DNA from: Mallotus nudiflorus
Taxonomy: Eukaryota; Streptophyta; Magnoliopsida; Malpighiales; Euphorbiaceae
Direction of reading: 5' to 3'
DNA: 64,000 nucleotides
Assembly (NCBI GenBank): GCA_947683625.1
Contig: CANTUR010000281.1
Coordinates: forward strand, 1,068,001-1,132,000
Shown here: one piece after another, positions 34,601-47,100 of the stretch
Position numbering within the stretch: position 1 is the stretch's first letter
How the letters are laid out: each line of letters opens with the position of its first letter
The notes under the pieces: model-generated
Seen by the model: the letters and a program-made list of their open reading frames with translations, nothing else
The model's database searches: none
Told to the model about the DNA's origin: nothing
Program-made: the position numbers and the translations under genes

Positions 34601-35479
34601 CACTGTAGTCATGTTACGATACTGCATTACTAAAGACATTAGAATGAATCATTTCGATAAAGTCCAACCACCTAAATCTAATAAAAAAAGAACCCAAATT
34701 AAGCACTAACCTGTTCCCACAATAGAATAGCATCACAAACATCATAATGATACCCCAATGGTTCAAAAATTTTGAATTGCGCATTGTACTGAGATCAACG
34801 GAAAAAAAAAAAAACATATAACAATCAGATTCAGTAGTCAGTATCTTTAAAATGAATAAAACAATCACCCCCAAAAAAAAGAATCTTAAAATATGATTGA
34901 AAGAGAGAAGAGCAGAGACCCAAGTGCTGTTAGTGCCTGGAGGAAACTTAAGAGTTAACTTGCAATGGTCGGCGATATGTGCAGTCAAACCAAGCCCTCT
35001 ATTTGCCTACATTTTTAGTTAGCACACAGAATTCAATCAATTTCACCACTAATAAATCAAAAATTGATTAAAACAGCAGAGGAGGATGCAGATCTAAATC
35101 TGATGGAGTTGATAAATAAATAAATAAGCTAACCACGCATTGTTGAAGAGAGGTTTGGAATTCGGATAAAGTCCGGATTTCTTCTTTGTAGAGGTCTGAG
35201 CTTTCATTACCTGCAAAATCTATCGAATTAATAACGAAATCAAACCGAAAGTGAAAAATTCATAAAAGTTTTAGGGTTTTTATTCTTGGGTATTTAAAAA
35301 AAGGAAATCAAAGGAAGAGAAGAAAGGGAAGCGAAACCTGAGAAAAAAGAGGACTGGATAGCGAAAACGAGAAGAGAGAAAAGAACAGCAGCACATACTA
35401 AATGCAGAACTGCTGGTTTTCTACTATTCTTGTTATGGTGGTGATGCTGCTGCTGCCTCATTTTCTCTACACTACTCAC
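31608..35479 (-). CDS. Sialyltransferase-like protein, GT29 family (11 exons)
   Basis: Golgi type II membrane glycosyltransferase. Exons (minus): 35479-35338, 35210-35134, 35006-34920, 34788-34711, 34621-34530, 34313-34112, 33779-33689, 33037-32979, 32720-32572, 32176-32095, 31985-31608. The product is 478 residues. A short His-rich cytosolic tail precedes a membrane anchor (about 22-45, VLHLVCAAVLFSLLVFAIQS). The L sialylmotif is CAVVGNSG (192-199) with EIDSHDAVIRDNEAPVN, and the S sialylmotif is GAKGTGMKSIELALSMCDIV (from 294) then DIYGF. Plant members lack clear sialic acid substrates. Arabidopsis relatives act in pollen tube growth or pectic and arabinogalactan sugars, so the donor may be another sugar; the true activity here is unknown. 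The stop codon overlaps a donor-like GAG/GTATGAG, so a further 3' exon is possible. Confidence 0.9.
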
Positions 35480-35987
35480 TCAAACTCTAATTCTTTTCTT
35501 CTTCAAGTTTTCTGAAAGATGCTCCCTGTCATGCCATGCCAGTACAGAAGGGAGAGGAGGGGAGGGGAGGGTGAGAGGATAAAATAAACGACGCCGTTTT
35601 AATGGGCCTTCCCTTCTTGGAATTTTATTTTTCTTTAAAAAAAAAAAAAGGTGCCGCGGTACTGGTACAGTACTCGCATGGCCAGCCCAGTGCAGAGTCA
35701 TATCCATGTTTTTGCTGCCAACTTGCCAGTAGGGTCCAATTCTTGTGAACCTGATTTGCAGTGTGCCAATGGGGTTTTATTCGTCTTTGGCTTTGAATCA
35801 AGAGCATTAACAACAACGAGAATAAAGTGAGTTCATTTTTCAACTGTTCAATCTCTTATGTATTTTATTTGTTTTGTTTTGTTGCTCTTGCTATTGCTAT
35901 TGATTTGAGGGTTAAGTAGTGAGTAGTGTACTAGTTTAATCTAAGATTTTATAGTCTATAACTGGTTTAGCTAGTTGTGCCCCAAGG
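35480..35987. promoter_or_regulatory. Shared head-to-head promoter region
   Basis: 508 bases separate the start codons of the minus-strand sialyltransferase-like gene and the plus-strand DnaJ/DUF3444 pseudogene. It holds a GGGGAGGGGAGGG-type purine stretch (35549-35572), an ACGACGCCGTTTTAATGGGCC block with a site II-like TGGGCC (about 35602-35608), and an A-run (35636-35649). It may be bidirectional. Individual elements beyond the site II motif are uncertain. Confidence 0.45.
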
Positions 35988-37962
35988 ATGGATTTGAACC
36001 TGCACCAGGCTCTTCGTGATGTAGAAAAAGCTAAAGAAAGGATCATGAGCAGAAAAATTTTGCTAAATATTCAGTGTTATCTTCCAGCCTTTGACAATAT
36101 TTCGGGCATGATCACTGTCTGCGATGTTTTGCACTCTGCTGGTATTGGATTCTTGGGCTGTGACCCTGACTGCTACTGGGTTCTTGAGTTTCACCATCTG
36201 CCACCGAACTTGCTATTAAAATTCAGTATAACAAGTTGGTTGCACTTTTAAAGCCAATTCAGAACAATTTCCCTTGTGGTGCATCAGCTCCGAAAGTCGT
36301 CCATGATGCATTTGCTGTGCTTGCTGAACCAAAGAAACGTTTGATGTTTGATATGAAGAGGGCTATGGGGTTGCAATCTTGTACTTTTGAAAATTTGCTG
36401 GAAAATCATGCTGTTGATTCTCCTCAGGGTTACCTTCAAACTGCCAAATGGAAGGAGGCTGAACTGAAGTCTATTGGGTATCAATGTGGTATGCTGAATG
36501 AAACTAAGGTTAAAGCCACTGGTGATCATACCAGTGATGGTTCTGCTAATTTTAAAAGGGAAATTAATGGGTTTATTAGTGCAAGGTTTCCTTGGGTTAT
36601 TACATCAACGATTAGTACTGATCAGGATCATCACAAATTTGTTACAACGACTGATGTTTTTGCAGCTTTTCAAGTCTGGGCTACTTATGACGATGAAGGC
36701 ATGCCTAGAAACTATGCAAAGATTATTTACGTGAAGGTTCATGAATCTCCTTGTAAAATTTATGTCAACTGGTTGAAACGTGCTCCTGATACTGCACACG
36801 GTAAGAAATGGTGCGAGGCAGGGTTGCCCATGGTCTGTGGACTGTACAACTTGGACAGAAGTCGGACAACTCCAATTGAACCAACGTCATTCTCACACAT
36901 GGTGTCTCCTAATGCAAGTGAGCTGGTCGAAATTTACCCCAGAAAAGGAGAGGTTTGGGAATTTACAGGGATGTCAAACCACTAGCATGGTGTTCAAATC
37001 CCAGAGCAAGGAAGCGCTGCTCATTGCAGATAGTAGAAATTCTATCTGGATATTCCAGTCTGGAGAGTATGCTGGTGGTAGGTTTGGTGAAAGTCAAGGG
37101 ATTTAGAAATATCTATATCACAGAAAACGATAGTGAGTCTTATTTTCAGATTCCTGGAAGAAACTTGTATATGTTTTCCCATAGAATTCCAGCACAAACA
37201 TATGCAGATGAAGAGATGGACAAGCTATCTAACAGGATGTTTAAGCTCGACCCGTCAGCTGTTATCAACTGCTTCACACCTGCTGAATCTATTCCTCTGC
37301 CATTATCTGAGACAGAACCAGTGAACCAAAAAAGAACAACAAAAGATTTTGCTTCAGACCAAGTATGGGCTGTATTTGATGGTCCGGATTCAATGCCCAG
37401 GCGATATGTTGCGGTGAACAATGTGGTTTCAGAGAGTGAAATATGCGTTACATTCTTGGAGCCTTAACCCATATTGATTGATGAAATCCACTGGATCAAA
37501 GAAAATCTACCATTTGGTTGTGGATTGTTTGAAGCTGGCAAGACCACACTCAACTTGAAGTTGTCTATGTTCTCACATCTGGTGAAGTGTGAGCGGAATA
37601 ATTTTTTTTACAAGGTATTTCCAAACAAAGGTGAGATTTGGGCAAAGTACAGGAGCTGGAGGGTTGGGTGGAAACTCAATGATTTTATTAACTGTCAATG
37701 TGGAATTGTTGAGATTGTTACAGACTATTCTGATGAATCTGGGTTAATAGCAGCCAATTTAGAAGAGGTGGCTGGTTGCTCAACTTTCTTTCGAAGACAG
37801 TTTTATGATGGTTTTCAATTGGTCAGGGCAGTTCCATTAACAGAAATGCTCAGTTTCTCTCACCAAGTACCTGCTTACATACTTCCACAAGCTGAGACAC
37901 ATAATATTCCTCAAGGTTCTTGGCACCTAGAACCAGATGCACTGCCTCCCACTCGGCCATAA
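35988..37962 (+). pseudogene. Broken DnaJ-like/DUF3444 protein gene
   Basis: Plant DUF3444 proteins have an N-terminal segment, a J domain and two DUF3444 repeats, in one exon. All parts are seen here in order. The N-terminus (MDLNLHQALRDVEKAKERIMS) is followed by a J domain split by a frameshift near 36190-36200 (upstream CYWVLE; downstream ATELAIKIQYNKLVALLKP, AFAVLAEPKKRLMFDMKR). Next is the first DUF3444 repeat (FQVWATYDDEGMPRNYAKI, from about 36660), with a second frameshift near 36957-36965. The second repeat (DQVWAVFDGPDSMPRRYV, from about 37360) is interrupted by a TAA stop at 37465-37467 and continues to 37962. The J domain has LKP where HPD is expected, so it could not stimulate Hsp70. 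Two frameshifts plus one stop argue for a pseudogene; sequencing error is less likely for three events. Confidence 0.85.
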
Positions 37963-38386
37963 TTCTAATCCAAATCTCCCTAGCTAACAGTTACTTTATG
38001 TTTGCAGTTTTGCTGGATACAGATATATTACCATCTTGTTGTGGATAAATTAAAATGATGCTTGAAGGGCATGTCGCAAGACCCAACGGCGCTATTTTAA
38101 AAAAGATTTAGAATGTAATTCTCTACTTCTATTTAACCACCATATCATGAAGTTTATCACTTGCGTAAGAGATGTTGCTATTCATAACTCGAATTCAGAT
38201 TACTTTACAGAAGAGTAGATATACTCTATGAGCTCAAGCTGTACAGTCTGAAATATCCTTCAAAGTTGTAGCAACATTTTATTGTCAACCATCTACAAGT
38301 AGTCTTGCTAATTCAAAGTTCAATTTCATAGTATCCACATCCTGAAACAAGCATCAAGTGTAGCTGGAACAGTTTATGATTTTGCT
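37963..38386. other. Intergenic region between the DUF3444 pseudogene and the RING gene
   Basis: Convergent 3' ends. Unique-looking AT-rich sequence, probably the 3' untranslated regions of both neighbours. No gene, repeat or RNA recognised. Confidence 0.5.
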
Positions 38387-40724
38387 TCAATAGCGCCTAC
38401 CGCCTGCTGTGGACAAGAGGACTCGACTTTGTTTTTTTCCTTTCTTCCCAATCTCATTTGTCTTGGGTGCATTCAAATTTTCTCCAGAATTGAATCTCGA
38501 TGTCACATTGGCAAATGTAGGTGTACCTGAATTTCTTGTACCTATATTTATAGACAAAAAAGATTCCATGAACCAAAGACTGGAAAAAAATTTTCAAGGT
38601 CGGGGCGTACAAGGCCATAAGGAAAGAAAACACGGCACTCTTTTGTGTCATCATTTATTTTTCTTCAGCTTTGCACCCAATTAAGGTAGGATGCATAGGG
38701 CATTCAAATCTCTTACATGCAGAGAAAAGCCAAGAAAAAAGGGAGAAACATTAAACTGGAGTCATACCAGATGCACCAGTAGAATCACTCGTCAATCTGT
38801 TGTTATGCAGAGTGCTGGTTTCCTCAATTTTCAAATTTGGAGAATCATGGCCAGCAGCAAAACCAAGCCTAGTGACATTTGAGAAAAGTATTTTCCCCCC
38901 AACCACTGGAGGGCTTGATGACATTGGGGGGCTAGCTGACATTGTATTAGAATTTCCGAGGGCTGGGCATTAAATAAAAAGGGAAGCCATAATTTAACCA
39001 TTAAACATAATTATTCAATATATATATATATATATATTATGAATTTGCAAAATTCCATTCACAAAATAAAAGGAAAAACAACAAAAACTGCAAATTTCAG
39101 ATCCAAAGAAGGTTTTCCATAAAAGTAACAATTTCAATCTGTAAACTAATTAGCAATAAGATTCAAAGAATTATGCATCCAGAAAGGTGGCTTCATAATA
39201 AAATGCCACACCAAAAATAATGGAACCTGGTAAGTTCATGACGTAAAGTTACTCCATGCCATAGCAAATGTAAATTCCCTCAAGTAGGCTTCAATGCTTT
39301 GATAAAGAAATTTATTAAAGATGTTCTCTTATTATTGCGGAACCATGACTTTGTGCATTTCAAATTTTATGCATAAGGCCATGCAAAGCTTGAGCATCCA
39401 TCAATCAATATCTAATTTTTCAACAGTCTATCATCAGACAGTTTAAGAGACAAGATTGATCTTTAGCTTAATGGGCATCACAATAAAATATGCTGCTACT
39501 ACAAAGAAGCAAATATATACATGACAACAAAATATTACCTTCAAAATCATCCATGGAAAATTTAGGAGAGTCATCAGCTGAAGAGCGTCCAGAACCAGAT
39601 AAAATGTTCATAGGAAGTGATGCATCAGCAAGAGCTTCTGCTTTGATCTTCTCCTTTCGTTCCTAACAATAAGAGCAGCACATGATGGATTCAAGTGATA
39701 TTTCATACAAAAACTGCATAAAATGACAACAACAAATTCACCACTGATACTACAAAATCTATAAGTCTAAACCAATACAATCATCATTTTTCCAAACAAA
39801 TATCTTGTTTCAATACTTAGCCATACCAACATTCTTTAAGGTGTTTCATCCCATTGAAAAAGAAATCCATTTTGACAATTCAAGTTGCATAGTCCTGGGA
39901 AAATTGTGACAATTAAACTAAAAAAAACATACAAATATCAAAATATTGGCTGTATAAAAGATTTTAATCCATTCCAAAAATTGAGGTCTTCCTGGACCAA
40001 GCAAATACTACAACTATAACCATATGTCAACAAACCTTTTTGGCAAGTTCCTTCCTCTGCTTCTCGCGCTTCTTGATATCATCCATGAATGGAAACAGGG
40101 CATCAGGAGGTAGCACCTCACTTAAATCAATTTCACATAGCTGAGAAAGTGAAAGTTTAATCAACATTACATAAACATTGAATTTGGTAATATATACAGA
40201 AGTAAATAATGACAACTGTACTTGAAATGTTGTTGTCAAAGAAAAATGACTCAAATAACGATAGCGCCTTCTCATAGCCTCCGATTGGGTCACTATCTCC
40301 AACTGTAAGATTTTTCCAGTTATTCTGCAATTAACAAATAGCTAACTTAAGACAAAACTACCTAATCAACATTTGATCAGACACACCCAAGACATTCTGC
40401 ATTTTCTAATTGCTCCAATTACAACAACCACAGAATGAGTAGCAAAAGTTGAAAATATATAGCTATGCTAAATCCATCAAATTTAGGATAAATTATTTCT
40501 CTAAGATGATTAACAAGGAGAAAAAAAAAACTACCAGTAAAAACAAAGAAAAAAAATTCTAAAATATTGGAGATTAGGCAACTCCAGTTGTTGGACAAAG
40601 TTATTAGGACAGTAGCACACACATAGTGCCCCCTTCATGGTAGAGCTCAGGGATTCAATCCTAGGAACTCCGCTCTGACAAAAAATCACAATTCTAAAAT
40701 GACAGAAAAAATGATCACAGTGCA

Positions 40725-40761
<37 letters not shown>

Positions 40762-43235
40762 TGACCTAAATAAAAACTATCAAAGTACTAACTGTAGTAT
40801 CCATGGGTCCTTCTATTGTACTTACATTAACAACATGCACATACTCACAGGAGATTAAAATTTAGCGTTCAACACACCTGTGCGGAAGCATACCATAGCT
40901 CCCAAAATAGTGCAAAAGACATTTCATGTTTAGCGGATGAAGAATGAGGTGCTGACCATCCACTGCCTGAAAACCAAGCATAATTGAGAAAAGCAACTTT
41001 AGATGCCAAACTCCAAGAATTTGTTACAACAGTACTAGCACAGATGATGCTAATATTCATGTCAAAAGTATGACCACTGCAATTAGCGTTAACCTATGGT
41101 ATCCGATTAACAAATACGAAGCACACTATATGGGCACAGCTTCATTAAAAAATTATGATAGCTAAATCAATTTAAAATCTCATTAAGAAGGCAACCAAAG
41201 CATGCATGCTTACCACTGAACTCCTAGTACAATTCCATCTACTGCTAAATCAATTGTCCAACTAAGCAATATTTCTACTTGAGAGATATACGGAATGATA
41301 ATTATGCACCCAATAAGCATAAATAAAATCTCTATAGTCCTAACCTGGTAGAAATTGTAGGAATCATAGCCCTTCACATCTCTAGATTCATTTGAGATCC
41401 TCTGCAAGCTCTTGCTTTCAGTGCCGGAGGGTGATAAAGTTGTCCCATGGCCCTCCACAGAAACAACCTCATCTAATTTCATATTATCTGGCCACCTATC
41501 TTCATCATTGGAATCAACAGATTGTATTGAACATTTTGTACTCCCATTTTCATTATCAACATAGTTTACATTTGCAGCTGCCAAAAGCTCCTGACATTGT
41601 TTCTGGCTGTTGACAAATGTGTAATTTCCACTATTATCAGACAGCCGCTGCTCATTCCAGTATTTTTTCCTTCGTTCTAATTTCTCCATTGCAGCACAAA
41701 CATATGGAAGCCTCTCCAAGTCATCCACAAGACCTGAGTCTGCTCTGGCTAACCAACTATCTAAATCTGATATTGCTTTTCTGAAGGACAACTCCACATC
41801 TGAAGTGAATGTGAACTTGGAGAAGGGATCATAGACATTGTCATTGCAACTCATTAGTGTTTCAGTTTCTGTTTTATTTTTTTGCGATGGAGCAAATGAA
41901 TCTTTTTGTCTAGTTAGAAGCATGAAATCTATGGTATCACCAACCTTGTAAGGCTCAACGTCCTCGATATATATAGTGTACAAATCCTTTTGAGATACCA
42001 TCACAAAACATAAAGGGCATCTTTTAAAGCAATCACCTTTATGATCCTCCTTGCCCATTAGCAAGTATTGAAGGATACAGGGGAAACAAAAAATATGTCC
42101 ACATGAAGTTATCTGTGGGCACAAAGGATATTCCAGACAAATTGGGCATTGTACTGGAGATGGGGTGACATACCTTACACAAATTATGTCCTCCCAAACA
42201 AGCATTTTGTCAGGATCCATCAATTCAGGTGAATAATTCCCCGTGTCTAACACAACAAACTTGTAATTAGCCTGAAGGAACAAATCCTTGTTGTAAGGCT
42301 TTATCTTTTGCTGGCGTCTTGGAGGAGGAGGAGGAGGAGCTCCTCTTGGATGATGACGGACAATGGGATCATAATGAAAATTCAATAAATGATTAGCATT
42401 CATCATCTGTGCCCTTCTTCCCGGTGAATGCACATTGCCTCCTTGACCACTGATAGAAAAACTACTTTGCTGACGTCGCATAGGAGGGCCCATAGCTTCA
42501 GACATTTTCCCTTTAGACTGAGCATACCCAGCCACTTGCCCACGAAGGCGAGACTGAGAATGTGTCTCTCCATTGTGCTGAGGCAAACTTTCATCTCCAT
42601 CTGCTGTCCCTAATCCATTCACCTAAAAAACAACCAACTAAAGCGTTAAAACTAGAGTCATTTGTTTACTATGTCAATTTTAGTGGTCATCCGCAGAGGT
42701 GGTGGTGGTGTAGAGTCTTATCCTAACACTGACAAACATTAAAAGAACATTTAGTACCTTTTTGGAGGATCCACCAGAATCTTCTGCAGATGTAGCTGAT
42801 CCGCCTATCATTTGATTATACAATGCATCAAACATGAAAAACATCCAGCAGCAATTAAAAAAAAATTACACATCTTTACATGAAAAGGCAACACAAAGTA
42901 GAATAAAAAAAACAAATTACATGGAAAAGCAAACCAAAGAAACAAATTTCAACTAAAAAATTCCTAGCGCTTCGTCGAAACAAACAAAAATACAAGAAAT
43001 TGAAGTAGATAGAGACAAAAGAAATTTAAAAAAAAGAGAAAAAGGAACCTGATTCAGAGATTGGAGATTGAGAAGGACTGTTGAATTGGAGGGATTGAAA
43101 TTGGCGGGAGATAGAAGAGGGAGAAAGAGGAGAAGTGTTGTGAGTGCCATGATTGAAAGAATTAGGGTTTTGAGAGAGTGAATCGAAGGAAGAAGACGAT
43201 GCAGAGCCTTGAGATTGGATGGGCGAGATGGACAT
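38387..43235 (-). CDS. RNF10: RNF10-like RING finger protein (9 exons), probable E3 ubiquitin ligase
   Basis: Exons (minus): 43235-43049, 42804-42758, 42622-41345, 40966-40878, 40324-40222, 40140-40036, 39662-39539, 38962-38768, 38541-38387. The product is 760 residues, close to animal RNF10 (about 810). The N-terminus is Ser/Gln/Asn-rich and disordered, with a poly-Pro stretch (PPPPPPRR, about 174-181). A conserved block (NKDLFLQANYKFVV) precedes a C3HC4 RING at about 237-283 (CPICLEYPLCPQITSCGHIFCFPC ... CPLC; in pieces). Exons 4-6 encode the RNF10-specific region (DGQHLILHPLNMKCLLHYFG, then EIDLSEVLPPDALFPF). The C-terminus is basic and low-complexity (GKKGKKQSRVLLSTAGGRRY). Animal RNF10 ubiquitinates 40S ribosomal proteins of stalled ribosomes; whether the plant protein does so is inference. 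Confidence 0.92.
40725..40758. repeat. (AT)n microsatellite in an RNF10-like intron
   Basis: About 17 uninterrupted AT units between exons 4 and 5 of the RING gene. A shorter (AT)n run is at 39018-39038 in another intron. Confidence 0.9.
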
Positions 43236-44198
43236 GAAATTTCGAAAAATACAAACTGAGAAATTTGCTGTTGCAGCACTTCACTATCGCTAGCTCCGAT
43301 CCTCGTGTTCGCCTTTTGCCACCAAATAAAAGACCCAAACCGCCCCCTTTTTTTTTTTTTTGTAATAATACCAGACCCGAACCGGAAAAACATAAACAAG
43401 TTTTCACTGTAGTATCTATCTCCGCTGGACCGGTATCCGCCGCATCTCTCACGGAATATCGGTTGTGGGGTGCTTGATTTTACACTACTGCCCTTACTTT
43501 TCGCATTTATTTCCATTTCATACCTATCTATTTATATTTATTTTCCACAAATTTATAATTTTGCAAATAATAATAATAATAATAATGGTTGTAGTGATAT
43601 CAAACTGTGACGCCTCAGGAACAGTCCACACACTGCTAGAAATGTAAATCACCCCAACTACTTTAAGCTATTAGCTATACAAAATTCAACTTTTGAAAAT
43701 GAAATATAGATAAAAGTTTTGTTAACTTAATCCGTCTAAAATGAGTGGCAGATTAAAATATATGGTAAATTAAAGTAAAATTACAAATTAAAGTACCTAG
43801 AAGAAATTAGAGAGTAGCATTCTATACTTCAATTTTGTTAACTTTTTTATATTATGTCACATGACTTTTCCATTAGGTTTTGTTTTTTGTCAAAAAAAAA
43901 TAGTAAGCTCTTATAAATTTTTAAGCATCTTATAAATAATAAATGATAGTGACTCGATAATAAATGAAATGAAGCGGAAATTAAATCCATGAACGTATCT
44001 GAAATGTACAGGGCCATTTTGCGAACTTTATTTCTCATAGTGACACTCCACAAGGATGGAATGTACAAAGTGATTATTACATTACACCCATGGCCTATGA
44101 CACATTCTCATACCAAAGAACAACTCGAAAGGATTTCTAAAATCAGAAACACAGTGCCTGCCACCTTGAGTTGGCAAGGTTTTTACTGGAGCATTTTA
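43236..44198. other. Intergenic region between the RING gene and the alpha-mannosidase
   Basis: Holds the RING-gene promoter and leader side (a T-run at 43349-43361 and a GC-richer part at 43380-43450), an (AAT)n microsatellite (43566-43585), and AT-rich DNA. The last ~200 bases are probably the 3' untranslated region of the alpha-mannosidase. No further gene seen. Confidence 0.55.
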
Positions 44199-47100
44199 TC
44201 AGAAATCATATACATGGTGGGATGTGTGACCAAAATCAATAACAAATGTGCGGATTTCCATTGGTGCAAGTTCCACCACCAGTTTTTCGGGATCTACAGG
44301 TCCACCCCTTGTTACTGCTGCTTGTCTTGGTACGCCTTCTGATTTCCAGACAAGTCTCTTCTTTTCCATTTCTTTCCTTTCTTGGTTGGCAGATAAGCTT
44401 GTCTCCACCACTTTGCCAATCTGAAGATAACATGGGAACAAAACATTATTACAGGATGTAGTAAAAATAAGATGCCTCGTCCAATGTTAGGAGAATATTG
44501 CTTCTACCTTCTTTCCAGGGAACAACTTCTTCAGTTCTACTCTTGTCATCACAGAAAGATCTTTGTCCTCACCAACCTGTACATGATTCGTGAAGCTGAA
44601 TAAAAGAAAATTGAAATAATTTGAGGCAAAATCAAATGCCACTGGATAGATTAATGAACAATCAATATATGTGACCGAAATCATATATGCCACATGATAA
44701 AGCATCCTCACATAAAATAAAAGGCTTCTACGAGCCTGAGCTGTGTTTCTCAATCAATATTAAAAGGATTGATGGGCATTACTAAAATAAATAGAAGCGG
44801 CTTGCTGAATTATTCCAGAATTGAAAACCATATTAGCAAATGAATGCAGTCCATGGGAATGGTAAAGTATATAGTAGCATTTTCTACTATCTTACGTTTC
44901 AACCTCATTAAAGTTTCACAGAAAGCAATTATCTGTGTTTTCACAAAAGAGCGCCAAGGTTACCAATCTTTTAGCAGGCCAGTTGTGTAGTAATGATGGC
45001 AGCATGTAATTCGCAGAAAGCATGACACTGAAGACAGGTTCACAAGTTCTCATCACTAAATCATTAAATGAGGCACTCCAAACACAAGCAAAATTCAAGA
45101 AAGAACTTAAAACCTCATATAAATGTGCTAGCCGAAGGAGAACTTTTCCATCATCAAGCTCCTGCATATTTAAAGGAAGGAGAATATTGTTAGAATTGAA
45201 ACAGAATTTCATCGGATAACAAAAGAAGGGGCCGACACCAAGCATCTCACTAGCCTTTGGCATATAGCCCTATGAAGGAGCTGTGCAAAGTTCTGGTCCT
45301 AAATTTAGGGAAGATTCAAATTCCGTATTCACAGTGTATCAAACCAACTATAGAAATAAACTACCAAAAAAAAAAAAAAAAAAAAAACAGGGTAATTGCT
45401 TTAATAACACTGAAACCCTGATTACCTGGAGAGTTATGACTGCAACATTGTCAGGTAAACTGTAGGAGGGGTCAATACCCGAGAAGGTGGTTATATGAGA
45501 ATTCATCCAGTTATCTCCATCCTGAAAGAAGGAATTACTTAGAAGAAATCAATTCATGCGGCTAATAATGAATTAATTTATAGCTTTACCTCTTCAGCAA
45601 AGGCCAACAAGAGAGGTGAATATATTTCCTGGCCAAAGGAACGGCGCCACTTGGCACCTTCTCCCACAGGATCAATTCTGAAGTAATATTTTCCTTGGAT
45701 CTGCAGCCAAAAAAAAAAAAAAAGCAGTCAGTTAATGCACATGATAATAAATTTAAGCATATGGATCAAATAATGCATCCACAAAGTCCTTTCTTAATGT
45801 GCATTTCAGTGGCAATGATAAACTAAATGACAATTAAAAATAATTACAACATTTTCAGTTTACAGGAACAACAGCTTGAGGCTTCTATTTTTGTTTCAAA
45901 AACATGGATGCGAAGATCTAGAACTTATAACATTTGTTAACAAAGAAAGGGACCAATCAGATTGTAGAACCAGGGTTCTCTTGAAGAATTAGTTAGCTGT
46001 TGCACTAGTGCTTCATAGCCAGTTGAATGTGCTTACCGCCAATCCTGCACATTGATCCTTAACACAAACTGTTTCATTCAGAGCCTCCGCAACACCCCTA
46101 GAATCATCAAGTAGTAATCTCCTACATCACAAAAAGAGTAGGAGATGAATGAACAAGGCATATATGTTTACAGCTTAGTAAAGCTATAGGAGCACATTAC
46201 TAAAAAGAAATGTTTATATAAGTAATGCCACAAAAAATGCACACACATAAGTCAACTACTTTCTACAACGTTGGAAAGACAGTAGCAAAAAGGGCTTTTA
46301 AGGGAGCAGAGACCAACAATTTACAGTGATTGGATGATGGAGGTTAATCTTGCAGGAGAGTAACAACACTGTCCAGACTTGTAAAAGATTAAATATCAGT
46401 AAGGTAAATAACATACCGATGGAGCATAAGCTCTATTTGTCCATCCACTAAGCTAGATCCTCCTAGAGGTCGGTCCACTAAAACCGAAAATTCTTTCTTA
46501 TTGTCTTGCGTGTAAATTCCAAGATTTATCTGAATGAACAAAGATGATTAAAAAATTGACATTAGAGAAACACAACCACCAATTTTTCTTCTCAGCACTT
46601 TTATGTGATCCAGTAATTGAAAAAGAAAATACCCACTCCTATTAACTCTAAACATAAAATAGATTCATTTTTTTATATTAAATATGGATAGTGTATGTGA
46701 ATGCAAGCTGAAAGGCTTCCCTCACTCGTGCAACACAATTGCCTTAAGAGAAACATACAGGGTAGTAATTTCCAGCAGCAGGTTGATTTACTTCCAGGTC
46801 CCAGTCTGCTCTATAATCACGAATCTAAAACAGAAAATAACCTTTAGTTCATTTGATGTTTGAAATCAGAAAATGAATGATCAACAGCAAAAAGCAATTG
46901 TTCTAATTTCCAATATGCAATAGAGAAGGCTAATTTTGTAAAAGATGAAATTTTAAATATTATGAGGATATTGCTAAGAAAAAGAGAAACAAGTAGAATT
47001 TTAAGCAAACAGCCATAGTCATGATCTGAATGAAAACTGAGCTGACTGGCAGCAGGAGGAGACAGAATAGCAGATATTCAACTTACTCTTTTGATAAAAT

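Noticed and set aside
35988..36251. A separate short gene before the DUF3444 part
   Set aside because: Its N-terminus and the start of a J domain continue directly in the next frame, so it is one broken gene.
43162..43516. Alternative long N-terminus for the RING gene
   Set aside because: Frames upstream of 43235 run through a T-rich run and low-complexity sequence; the MSISPIQSQ start fits the spliced frame.
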